Positions 22,112 to 29,612 of a stretch of 31,029 bases of DNA are shown here, piece by piece. The translations under genes and the position numbers were made by a program. The stretch comes from Endomicrobium sp. (lineage in GTDB: Bacteria > Elusimicrobiota > Endomicrobiia > Endomicrobiales > Endomicrobiaceae). The stretch's first letter is position 1; each line of letters begins with the position of its first letter. Below the pieces are notes generated by a model. The model was given only the letters and a program-made list of their open reading frames with translations, had not been told where the DNA came from and searched no databases. The DNA lies in assembly GCA_031273645.1 (NCBI GenBank), contig JAISRM010000006.1, positions 1 to 31,029 on the forward strand, written 5' to 3'.

Positions 22112-24817
22112 TCAGCTCATTTCTCCCCAGCTTTTTCCGGTCTTAATGTCCACCGACAGAGGAACAAGCAGAGAAACCGCGTTTTCCATTTTATCTTTAA
22201 TAAGCTCTTTTAATTCGTCCGCATGCGATTGAGCAACTTCAAAAAGCAAATCGTCGTGAACCTGCAGCAACATTAAAGCGTCAATCTTGCGGTTTTTAAG
22301 CTCATTGTATATATTTACCATCGCAATTTTTATAATGTCTGCCGACGTGCCCTGTATGGGCATATTTAAAGCTATTCTCTCGCCGGCCTGCTTGACTTGC
22401 GCGTTATGGGCTGCAAATTCGGGCATATATCTTATTCTTCCGGTTATTGTGCGCACATAGCCGTCTTTTTGCGCGTCTATCACCATCTGTTTCATCCACT
22501 TTTTTACGCCCGAATATCTTTCAAAATATCCCTCGATGTATTCTTTAGCTTTTGTAAAAGGTATGCCAAGTTGTTTAGACAGACCAAAAGGAGACATGCC
22601 GTAAACTATTCCAAAATTTATAGATTTTGCCGCGCTTCTTAAATCAGCCGGAACCTGTTGGGCTTTTGGAATGTCAAAAACTTCTCTTGCGGTAGCGCAA
22701 TGAATATCCTGTCCGTCTTTAAAAGCCCGTATTAATTTTTCATCTCGGGAAATATGGGCAAGAACCCTTAAATCTATTTGCGAATAATCGGCCGAAACAA
22801 AGATTTTTTTGTCTTCGGGAATAAACGCTTTGCGAAACTCTCTGCCGTAAGCGGATTTTATCGGAATATTTTGAAGATTAGGTTCCGTCGAAGAAAGCCT
22901 TCCCGTGCTTGTTACCGCCTGATTAAAAATAGTGTGTATGCGTTTTCCGTAATAAGCGCAGTAATTTACGATAGGATCGATGTACGTGCTTTTCAATTTT
23001 TGCAGTTCGCGGTACTTTAAAATTTCGCGGGCAAATTCGTAAGAAGAAAGTTCCGTCAATACTTCTTCATCGGTGGAATAACCGGTTTTTGTTTTTTTTA
23101 TAACGGGCATATTCAGTTTTTCAAACATTATAAATCCAAGCTGCTTTGGAGAATTTACATTAAACTCTCCGCCGGCTGCGGCATACACTTTATTTTCAAC
23201 ATTTTTTATTTCGGAAACTATTTTTTCGTTAAAAGTTTTCAAAAATTCAGCGTCGATTTTAATTCCCGCAAGCTCCATGTCGGAAAGAATTTCCACAAGA
23301 GGCATTTCAATGTCTGAAAATAAAGCGCTAAGCTGCGCGTCGTCAGAGACTTTTTTTAACGCCGGACGCAAATTATAAGACGCATATGATACGGAGTTGG
23401 CATATTGGGCGCTTTGCTGCGCCGGAGCGTCGGCAAAAGCAATTTTTTTAGCTCCTTTTCCAAGAAAGGATTCGTCTCCGGCGTCAAAATTAAGATATTC
23501 CTTAGACATATAGCTTATATCGTGCGGTTTTAAAGGATTTAAGCAGTAAGAGGCAAGCATTGCGTCAAATTCTAACCCGTTGATCTCAAGTCCGTTTGTT
23601 TTATAAATATTTCGTTCATGTTTTAAATCAAAGCCGATCTTTTTTATTTTTTTATCTGATAAAACTTCTGAGAAAACTTCTTTAAATTCGTCAAAAGAAA
23701 TTTGGGTCAAAGTAAAATCGTTATGCCCTACGGGAACGTAATAAGCCGCTTCTCCTGCATAAAAAGAAACGCCTACTATTTTTGATTTTAAAGAATCCGC
23801 CGAAGAACCGAGAGTTTTAAGCGCAAACTCTCCGTTTTTTTGAATTTCTTTTACAAGCTTTTCAACAGAAACTTTGGAGTTTGCTATTTCCGATTTAAAT
23901 TCTTCAGGCTTAAAGTCAAAATTAAAAGAAACGTTTTTGCCGCGCTCTAAAGCCGCAGGCTGAATTTCTTTGCCGAAATATTTTTTTAAAAGACTGTTAA
24001 ATTCATATTTGGCAAAAAAGTCGGAAGCTTTTTTTTCGTCAAGATTTTTGCTTTCAAAATCACTCGCGTTGTCGTTTACCGGAGCGTCGGTTTTTAGCTG
24101 CGCAAGCATTCTGCTTTTTAAAGCGTCTTCTTTGTAATTTTTTAAAAGTTCTCCGGTTTTTCCTTTAACAGCGTCTGCATTTGCAAGAACGTTTTCTAAA
24201 GTTGTAAATTCGTTTATAAGCTTAACCGCGGTTTTTTCGCCTATGCCTTTTATGCCCGGTATATTGTCGGCGGCGTCTCCCATAAGAGAAAAAACGTCAA
24301 GCAGTCGTTTAGGCGGGACGCCGAACTTTTCTTCAACTTTTTCCTCGTCAAACATAATGTCTTTTGAATCGTTCCAGACGAGAATTTTATCGTTTACTAC
24401 AAGCTGCAAAATGTCTTTGTCGCCGGTAACTATTACTGTTTTTATGTTTTCTTTTTTATTGCGCTCCGCTATCGAGGCAATTAAATCATCGGCTTCATAG
24501 CCTTCTATTTCGCATTTGGCTATGTTTAAAGCTTCGACGGCTTCTCTTGCCGCAGGCATCTGGCTTATCAAAGCTTCGTCAAGAGGTTTTCTGTGGGCTT
24601 TATAATCGCTGTAAAGCGCGTGTCTGAAATTTTTGGCGGGATAATCAAAACACGCGGCTATATAATCCGGTTTAAATGTTTCTTTTATTTTCAGCAAAAG
24701 CTTAATAAAACCGTAAACAGCGTTAACCTGTCTGTTATCGGAAGTAGAAAGAGGCGGTAAAGCGTGATATGCCCGATGTATATAGGCATTTGCGTCAACT
24801 ATATAAAAAGTTTTCAT
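22112..24817 (-). CDS. polA: DNA polymerase I, with degenerate 3'-5' exonuclease site
   Basis: Pol I fills gaps and removes RNA primers. The 901-aa protein has three domains. 5'-nuclease, 1 to about 290: VDANAYIHRAYHALP, GYEADD, TGDKD and the helix-hairpin-helix IPGIKGIGEKTA. Exonuclease fold, about 318-490. Polymerase, about 500-901: motif A DYSQIDLRVLAH (677-688), motif B RSAAKSINFGIVYG (727-740) and motif C LLQVHDDLLFE (850-860). The proofreading site is lost: FALKTLGSSADSL (331-343) stands where E. coli has FAFDTETDSL, so D355 and E357 become K334 and L336; D424 becomes E401 and D501 becomes N482. It should polymerise without proofreading, as in Taq. A 63-bp gap from trxB suggests distal position in that operon. 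No clear ribosome-binding site precedes the ATG. Confidence 0.97.
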   Translation of the reverse strand: MKTFYIVDANAYIHRAYHALPPLSTSDNRQVNAVYGFIKLLLKIKETFKPDYIAACFDYPAKNFRHALYSDYKAHRKPLDEALISQMPAAREAVEALNIAKCEIEGYEADDLIASIAERNKKENIKTVIVTGDKDILQLVVNDKILVWNDSKDIMFDEEKVEEKFGVPPKRLLDVFSLMGDAADNIPGIKGIGEKTAVKLINEFTTLENVLANADAVKGKTGELLKNYKEDALKSRMLAQLKTDAPVNDNASDFESKNLDEKKASDFFAKYEFNSLLKKYFGKEIQPAALERGKNVSFNFDFKPEEFKSEIANSKVSVEKLVKEIQKNGEFALKTLGSSADSLKSKIVGVSFYAGEAAYYVPVGHNDFTLTQISFDEFKEVFSEVLSDKKIKKIGFDLKHERNIYKTNGLEINGLEFDAMLASYCLNPLKPHDISYMSKEYLNFDAGDESFLGKGAKKIAFADAPAQQSAQYANSVSYASYNLRPALKKVSDDAQLSALFSDIEMPLVEILSDMELAGIKIDAEFLKTFNEKIVSEIKNVENKVYAAAGGEFNVNSPKQLGFIMFEKLNMPVIKKTKTGYSTDEEVLTELSSYEFAREILKYRELQKLKSTYIDPIVNYCAYYGKRIHTIFNQAVTSTGRLSSTEPNLQNIPIKSAYGREFRKAFIPEDKKIFVSADYSQIDLRVLAHISRDEKLIRAFKDGQDIHCATAREVFDIPKAQQVPADLRSAAKSINFGIVYGMSPFGLSKQLGIPFTKAKEYIEGYFERYSGVKKWMKQMVIDAQKDGYVRTITGRIRYMPEFAAHNAQVKQAGERIALNMPIQGTSADIIKIAMVNIYNELKNRKIDALMLLQVHDDLLFEVAQSHADELKELIKDKMENAVSLLVPLSVDIKTGKSWGEMS

Positions 24818-24880
24818 ATTTCATTTTAAAAAATCCCATCTTGGTCTTGCTCAACATAAATGTTTTAGAGCCAAAATATT

Positions 24881-25804
24881 TCAGCTTTCGGCGTCAAAAT
24901 TTTCTTCTATATAATGCTGCGCGCTTATCGCGGCTAAAGCTCCGTCGCCGGCGGCGGTTACAACCTGTCTTAAAAGTTTTTTTCTCACGTCCCCGCAGGC
25001 AAAAATGCCGGCGGCGCTTGTTTTCATATTTTCATCGGTAATTATGTATCCGCTTTCGTTAAGAGCAATGTTTGTAAGAAATAAAGTGTTTGGCAGCAGA
25101 CCTACAAACACAAAAACTCCGCTGACCTTTAGTTCTTTTACCGCGCCGGTTTTTATATTTGAAACCTTGAGAGATTCAAGAGTTTCCGATCCTGAAACTT
25201 CCTGCGCGATTGTGTCGTAAAGAATTGATATATTGGAACAAGAAAACAGTTTTTCCTGAAGAGATTTTGCCGCTCTAAGCTTATCTCTTCTGTGTATTAT
25301 CGTTACGCTTGAAGCAAATTTTGCAAGATATACGGCTTCTTGAACCGCAGAATCTCCTCCGCCGACGACTACAACGTCTTTGCCCTTATGAAAAGGCGCG
25401 TCGCATGTGGCGCAAAAAGAAATTCCTCTGCCTATAAATTTCTCTTCTTGTTTTATCCCGAGTTTTTTATTTGTCGTTCCGGAAGCTATAATTATAGTTT
25501 TAGATTCGTAGGTATTGTCTGCCGTAACCGTCTGTTTTATCTTGCCGTCTCTTATTTCAAAGACTTCTGCATAAGCGATAGCAGCCCCAAAATTTTTAGC
25601 CTGCTCTTCAAGCTTAACGGCTAAATCAAAACCGTTGATTCCACCGGTAAAACCCGGATAGTTTTCAAGAATATCGGTAATGGCCATTTGTCCGCCGCAG
25701 CCGGACTTTTCAATAATCAAAGTATTAAGCCTGGCCCTTGCGCAATAAATTGCCGCCGTAAGCCCGGCCGGCCCGCCGCCTATGATAATAACGTCATACG
25801 TCAT
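24881..25804 (-). CDS. trxB: Thioredoxin reductase (NADPH)
   Basis: TrxB passes electrons from NADPH via FAD and a disulfide to thioredoxin. The 307-aa length fits the low-molecular-weight class. FAD motif VIIIGGGPAGLTAA is at 5-18, the redox centre CATCD has C131 and C134, the NADPH motif VVVVGGGDSAVQEA is at 144-157 with HRRDKLRA at 171-178, and GIFACGDV is in the C-terminal FAD part. AGAGGCAAT precedes the ATG. It follows the second tlpA by 9 nt and shares an operon with trxA and both TlpA-like genes. Confidence 0.96.
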   Translation of the reverse strand: MTYDVIIIGGGPAGLTAAIYCARARLNTLIIEKSGCGGQMAITDILENYPGFTGGINGFDLAVKLEEQAKNFGAAIAYAEVFEIRDGKIKQTVTADNTYESKTIIIASGTTNKKLGIKQEEKFIGRGISFCATCDAPFHKGKDVVVVGGGDSAVQEAVYLAKFASSVTIIHRRDKLRAAKSLQEKLFSCSNISILYDTIAQEVSGSETLESLKVSNIKTGAVKELKVSGVFVFVGLLPNTLFLTNIALNESGYIITDENMKTSAAGIFACGDVRKKLLRQVVTAAGDGALAAISAQHYIEENFDAES

Positions 25805-25813
25805 ATATTGCCT

Positions 25814-26293
25814 CTATTCTTTAGATAATTGCCTTAATTTCAATTCCCATTCTTTTTCAAAAGACGGCGTAAATCCAACGTCTTTCTTAACGATATTTCC
25901 GTTTTTGTCAATGATAAAAAACGAAGGTATTGCGTTAATTTTGTAATTTTTTAAAACTTCGCGGTTTGCGTATAAAACCGTATATTTTATGCCGTTATCC
26001 TTAACAAACTGTTTTACTGTGGATTCGTTTTCTCCGGTATTAATTCCAAGAATGACGACCGACTTCAAATCTGACGATATCTTATGAAGCTGTTTTACAA
26101 CCGGTATAGACTGCCTGCACGGAGGACACCACGTAGCCCAAAAATCTAAGAACACCGTTTTTCCCGCATAATCGGAAAGTTTTACCGTTTTTCCGTCCAT
26201 ATCTTTAAGCATAAAATCAGGCGCCTTTTGGCAAAAAGCAAAAGAATGGCAAACTGATAAAATTATAAAAACAATTAAAAGTTTAATCCGCAT
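25814..26293 (-). CDS. TlpA/ResA-like exported thioredoxin, second copy
   Basis: The protein is 159 aa from the ATG at 26293; the open frame extends to a TTG at 26338 overlapping the upstream gene, but that part does not look like a signal peptide start. Residues 1-20 are a hydrophobic export signal or anchor (MRIKLLIVFIILSVCHSFAF). The remainder is a thioredoxin fold of the AhpC/TSA-TlpA type: PDFMLKDMDGKTVKLSDYAGK, active site FWATWCPPC (C56, C59), GINTGENESTVKQFVKDNGI and the cis-Pro loop AIPSFFIIDKNG. CPPC proteins act as periplasmic disulfide reductases, for example in cytochrome c maturation, though no cytochrome genes are here. It is a tandem paralogue of the next upstream gene. Confidence 0.9.
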   Translation of the reverse strand: MRIKLLIVFIILSVCHSFAFCQKAPDFMLKDMDGKTVKLSDYAGKTVFLDFWATWCPPCRQSIPVVKQLHKISSDLKSVVILGINTGENESTVKQFVKDNGIKYTVLYANREVLKNYKINAIPSFFIIDKNGNIVKKDVGFTPSFEKEWELKLRQLSKE

Positions 26294-26309
26294 TTTGTCC
26301 GCCTTTTTT

Positions 26310-26996
26310 TTAAGATTTTTGCCGAGCGCCCGGAGCAACCGCCGGCGGAGACGCAGGCTTAATTAGAGTTTTAATTAACGTAACCCAGTTATTCCTTTCC
26401 CCTTGTCTGTATCCTTCGCTTCTGTAAAATTTGTTTCCGTTTTGATCTAATATAATAAACGTCGGAATGGCTCTGACTTGGTAAGCTGAGGCTATTTTAT
26501 CGTCTCCGTACAAAACCGTATATTGTATATTGTTATTTTCAATAAACTTCTTAACTTTGTTTTCGTCTTCTCCGATATTTATGCCTATGATCTCAACATT
26601 TGGATTGCCAGCAAAACGTTCGTGTAAAAATTTCACGTCGGGTATTGTTTTTCTGCACGGAGGACACCACGTAGCCCAAAAGTCAATAAACACGACTTTT
26701 CCTTTGTAATCGGAAAGTTTTACGGTATTTCCCCGCGTATCCCGCATAGAAAAATTGTTGCCTTGCGCCTTCTTGCTTTGCGGCGCAGAAACAGGTTTTT
26801 TATTACTTTTCTTTTTTTTGCTTGTAAACAAAGAAAAGAAATTCTGCGCGTCTATTTTACCTGCGCCCTCTGAAAAGCGCGAAGCAATTTTTTTGCCGAA
26901 AGAAAAAAATGTCGCAGGACGGACTTCGGCAGTAAAAAACAAAACCGTCCATAAAGCAGCCAGTACCAAAACAGCCGTAAAAATTTTAAATTTCAT
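26310..26996 (-). CDS. TlpA/ResA-like membrane-anchored thioredoxin, first copy
   Basis: The protein is 228 aa. One N-terminal helix (about 4-23) would anchor it in the inner membrane with the rest outside. A basic low-complexity linker (about 57-80, KKKKSNKKP) precedes the thioredoxin domain: NNFSMRDTRGNTVKLSDYKGK, FWATWCPPC (C111, C114), GINIGEDENKVKKFIENN and the cis-Pro AIPTFIILDQNG. It is closely similar to the next gene (25814-26293) over the thioredoxin domain, so the two probably arose by duplication. The extra C-terminal GARQ/PASPP tail is variable. It lies 38 nt after trxA. Function as an envelope thiol reductase is inferred. Confidence 0.9.
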   Translation of the reverse strand: MKFKIFTAVLVLAALWTVLFFTAEVRPATFFSFGKKIASRFSEGAGKIDAQNFFSLFTSKKKKSNKKPVSAPQSKKAQGNNFSMRDTRGNTVKLSDYKGKVVFIDFWATWCPPCRKTIPDVKFLHERFAGNPNVEIIGINIGEDENKVKKFIENNNIQYTVLYGDDKIASAYQVRAIPTFIILDQNGNKFYRSEGYRQGERNNWVTLIKTLIKPASPPAVAPGARQKS

Positions 26997-27034
26997 TAAC
27001 CGACCTTCTTGTATTTCCCGTCAAAAAAATGCGT

Positions 27035-27355
27035 TTAAAGAGCGGCGTCTATCATTTTTTTAATGTCGCCTTTAGGCCTAAACCCGACTATTTTTTGAAC
27101 CGGCTGTCCGCCTTTAAATAAAATAAGGCACGGAATTGAAGTAATTTGAAAACGCGAAGCAAGCGTCATATTTTCATCTGTATTTAATTTGCAGATTTTT
27201 GCCTTCCCTTCATATTCCAAAGCAAGCTCTTCTATAACGGGAGACAGCATTTTGCATGGTCCGCACCACGGCGCCCAAAAATCAATAAGAACGGGCAAAG
27301 GAGATTCTAAAACCTCCCGTGAAAAATTACTTTCCGTAAGATTAATTTCCGCCAT
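27035..27355 (-). CDS. trxA: Thioredoxin
   Basis: The 106-aa cytoplasmic protein has the classic active site FWAPWCGPCKM (C31, C34), the cis-proline loop TSIPCLILFKGGQ and the buried D25 (IDFW). It is reduced by TrxB encoded three genes downstream. CAGGGGGATTTT gives a strong ribosome-binding site. It is the first gene of the trxA-tlpA-tlpA-trxB run, with a TATAAT 38 bp upstream. Confidence 0.97.
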   Translation of the reverse strand: MAEINLTESNFSREVLESPLPVLIDFWAPWCGPCKMLSPVIEELALEYEGKAKICKLNTDENMTLASRFQITSIPCLILFKGGQPVQKIVGFRPKGDIKKMIDAAL

Positions 27356-27392
27356 AAAATCCCCCTGTTTAAATAAGACGTTAATACTAAAA

Positions 27393-27398
27393 ATTATA
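27393..27398 (-). promoter_or_regulatory. Candidate -10 of the trxA operon
   Basis: TATAAT on the minus strand lies in an AT-rich stretch 38 bp before the trxA ATG. The -35 at 17 bp is poor (TATTAA). It sits just outside repeat cluster 6. Confidence 0.4.
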
Positions 27399-27424
27399 CT
27401 ATATTTTAAAAATTATTAATATTA

Positions 27425-27955
27425 CGCGCCGACAACATTTTGTCATCAACCCGCTGAAAACAGACTTCGTCTGTTTTATGAAACACAGACAGCGTCTGCA
27501 GGCTTCGTCTGTTTTGTTTGCGTCTGTCATTCCCATGAAAATGGGACAGACTTCGTCTGTTTTATGAAAGACAGACAGCGTCTGTTCGGTCATCTCACAT
27601 AAACACAGACAGTGTCTGTTTTATTTGTGTCTGTCATTCCCATGAAAATGGGAATCCACGTTTAATATTAATATAGCCTCTAACATTATTTCTTTTCAGA
27701 CTGCGTCTGCAGACTTCGTCTGTTTTATGAAACACAGACAGCGTCTGTTTTATTTGTGTCTGTCATTCCCATGAAAATGGGAATCCATTTTTAATATTAA
27801 TATAGCTTCTAACATTATTTCTTTTAAAAACACAATGCAAAAAGAATTGTTTAGCAAACTTGGATCCCGCTTTCACTGATGACAGAACAGTCGCAAGCCG
27901 TTATCCCGTAAAACAGGCGTAGCCTGTCTCATAAAACAGACGAAGTCTGGATAGT
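27425..27955. repeat. Intergenic hairpin-repeat mosaic, cluster 6
   Basis: This fills the 624-bp gap between trxA and fmt. ATTCCCAT-GAAA-ATGGGAAT hairpins are at 27636-27655 and 27765-27784, with a truncated one at 27529-27548. Each intact hairpin is followed by the AT-rich module ending cattatttctttt. Many mini-palindromes (CAGAC-AGC-GTCTG, CAGAC-TTC-GTCTG, CAGGC-TTC/GTA-GCCTG) occur between 27460 and 27950, the densest set in the window, with caacacagac/tttatga linkers. No gene is seen. Confidence 0.85.
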
Positions 27956-27979
27956 ATCAAGTAGATTTGCAAATTGAGG

Positions 27980-28921
27980 TTAAAGATAATCGTTTAAAGA
28001 AAGAAGGCCGCCCTGAATAAAATTCCATGCGTCCATGACCGGCTTATTTTCAGGCTGTATTTTTGTAACAAGAATAATGCCTTTAGCGCAGAGAACCGAA
28101 AAGCCTTTGTTTTTTTCAATTGAAAAAATTTTTCCGCATTCCCCGTTAAGCGAACTGTCGTCAATAATTTTAAATTCAATAATCTTAATTCTTTTTCCTG
28201 TAAGTTTTCCTTTTGAAACTACGCAATACGTTCCCGGCCAAGGGTAAAAACCTCTAAACATATTTAAAATTTCTGCAGCGCTTTTGCTCCAATTTATCAA
28301 ACCGTCTTCTTTTTTAAGAATATGAGTGTAGGAAGGTTCTCCCTCCTGTTTTTTTCCGAAAGACGCCCCATTTTGAAATAAAACGAGAGTTTCGTTCATA
28401 ATCTCTATCCCTAAAGGGACAAGTTTTGAAAACAGAGTTTCGGCGGTATCAACAGGTTCTATCGGCATTTTTTTCTGTATGATAATATCGCCCGTATCAA
28501 GCGTTTGCTCAAGATAAAAAGATGAAACGCCGGTTTGCGTCTCGCCGTTAAGCAAAGCATATTGCACGGGCGCCGCGCCGCGATATTTTGGAAGAAGCGA
28601 AAAATGTATGTTAAAAGTTTTATGTTTAGGCAGCAAAAAAATTCGCTGCGGAATAAGTTTTCCGTAAGCGACGGCTACTGCCGCATCTGCGTTAAAAGCT
28701 TTTAAAGTTTCAAAAACGCAATCGTCGTATTTTAAAGGCTGTATAAAAGGAATGCCTTTATTTTGGGCAAAAATTTTTACAGCCGGAGCCGACAGTTTCT
28801 GCCCTCTTGAAGCCGGTTTATCGGGCATCGTAACGCAAAAAATATCGTGTTTAGCCGCATAAAGATTGTCAAGAAAAGCGGCGGAAAGAGACGCCGTGCC
28901 GAAAAAAAGTATTTTCACCAT
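27980..28921 (-). CDS. fmt: Methionyl-tRNA formyltransferase
   Basis: Fmt formylates initiator Met-tRNA using 10-formyl-tetrahydrofolate. The 313-aa length is typical. VKILFFGTASLSAAFLD begins the Rossmann-like N domain. FNIHFSLLPKYRGAAPVQYALLNGE contains the catalytic region (N, H and later D of the family) and LDTGDIIIQKK follows. The C-terminal OB-type domain starts near residue 205 and includes FRGFYPWPGTYCV. It overlaps def by 7 nt (ATGGTGA), a common def-fmt arrangement, and both act on the N-terminal formyl-methionine cycle. Confidence 0.96.
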   Translation of the reverse strand: MVKILFFGTASLSAAFLDNLYAAKHDIFCVTMPDKPASRGQKLSAPAVKIFAQNKGIPFIQPLKYDDCVFETLKAFNADAAVAVAYGKLIPQRIFLLPKHKTFNIHFSLLPKYRGAAPVQYALLNGETQTGVSSFYLEQTLDTGDIIIQKKMPIEPVDTAETLFSKLVPLGIEIMNETLVLFQNGASFGKKQEGEPSYTHILKKEDGLINWSKSAAEILNMFRGFYPWPGTYCVVSKGKLTGKRIKIIEFKIIDDSSLNGECGKIFSIEKNKGFSVLCAKGIILVTKIQPENKPVMDAWNFIQGGLLSLNDYL

Positions 28922-29421
28922 TGCCCCGCTTTCTTTTTTCTTTTTACTTCTTTTTCAACGCTTTTTCTTTTCCAATCGGGAAGATAATCTATAAACAATT
29001 TTGAATCGAGATGATCTATTTCGTGCTGAACGGCTTTTGCAAGGAAGCCTTCGGCTTTGATTTTTTTTGTTTTATCGTCTAAATCCGTATAAGAAACTTC
29101 AACTTTTTCAAAACGCTTTACGCTTTCATATATTCCGGGAAAAGACAAACAGCCTTCTTCTGCAGTTATTTTGTTTTCTCCGGAAATTATTTCGGGATTT
29201 ACCATCACTATCGGATTTTTTTTATCAGGCGAAACGTCAATAACGCACATTCTTAAAGAAACTCCTATCTGCGGCGCAGCAAGACCGACGCCGGGCGCGC
29301 CATACATAGTTTCAAGCATATCTGCGGCAAGCTGCTTTATATCGCCGTTTATTTGCGCGACGGGATTCGTTTTTTTTCTTAAAACCGAATCGCCGTATTT
29401 TTTGATTTCAAGTTTAGCCAT
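28915..29421 (-). CDS. def: Peptide deformylase
   Basis: Def removes the formyl group from nascent proteins. The protein is 168 aa from the ATG at 29421, which has AGGGGTG before it; a TTG at 29436 would add 5 residues but has no support. Motif 1 GVGLAAPQIG, motif 2 EEGCLSFPG (metal ligand Cys) and motif 3 QHEIDHLDSKLF (two His ligands and the catalytic Glu) are all present, so it should be active. It is translated together with fmt. Confidence 0.97.
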   Translation of the reverse strand: MAKLEIKKYGDSVLRKKTNPVAQINGDIKQLAADMLETMYGAPGVGLAAPQIGVSLRMCVIDVSPDKKNPIVMVNPEIISGENKITAEEGCLSFPGIYESVKRFEKVEVSYTDLDDKTKKIKAEGFLAKAVQHEIDHLDSKLFIDYLPDWKRKSVEKEVKRKKKAGQW

Positions 29422-29548
29422 AACACCCCTAAACAAAAAAAGTTAAGAAGCCTGATTTTTATAAAATATACCGCATGCAAAGCTTATTAACCGTTTTTCT
29501 CGACTGAATTTGTTCTATATTTTAACATTTTAACAACTCCGTTTCAAT

Positions 29549-29592
29549 AAAAAAAACCCGCGACTTATCGCTTTTAAAGGCAATAAGTCGCG
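29549..29592 (-). terminator. Rho-independent terminator of the OmpA-domain gene
   Basis: On the minus strand CGCGACTTAT (29592-29583) pairs with ATAAGTCGCG (29568-29559), followed by GGG and eight T residues (29556-29549). It lies 21 bp after the stop of the coiled-coil/OmpA gene. Confidence 0.88.
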
Positions 29593-29612
29593 CACCCAAA
29601 TGTTTGAATAGT

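Noticed and set aside
27425..27955. DNA-uptake sequences or chi-like sites
   Set aside because: Uptake sequences also occur inside genes; these short palindromes appear only between genes in this window. Not excluded genome-wide.
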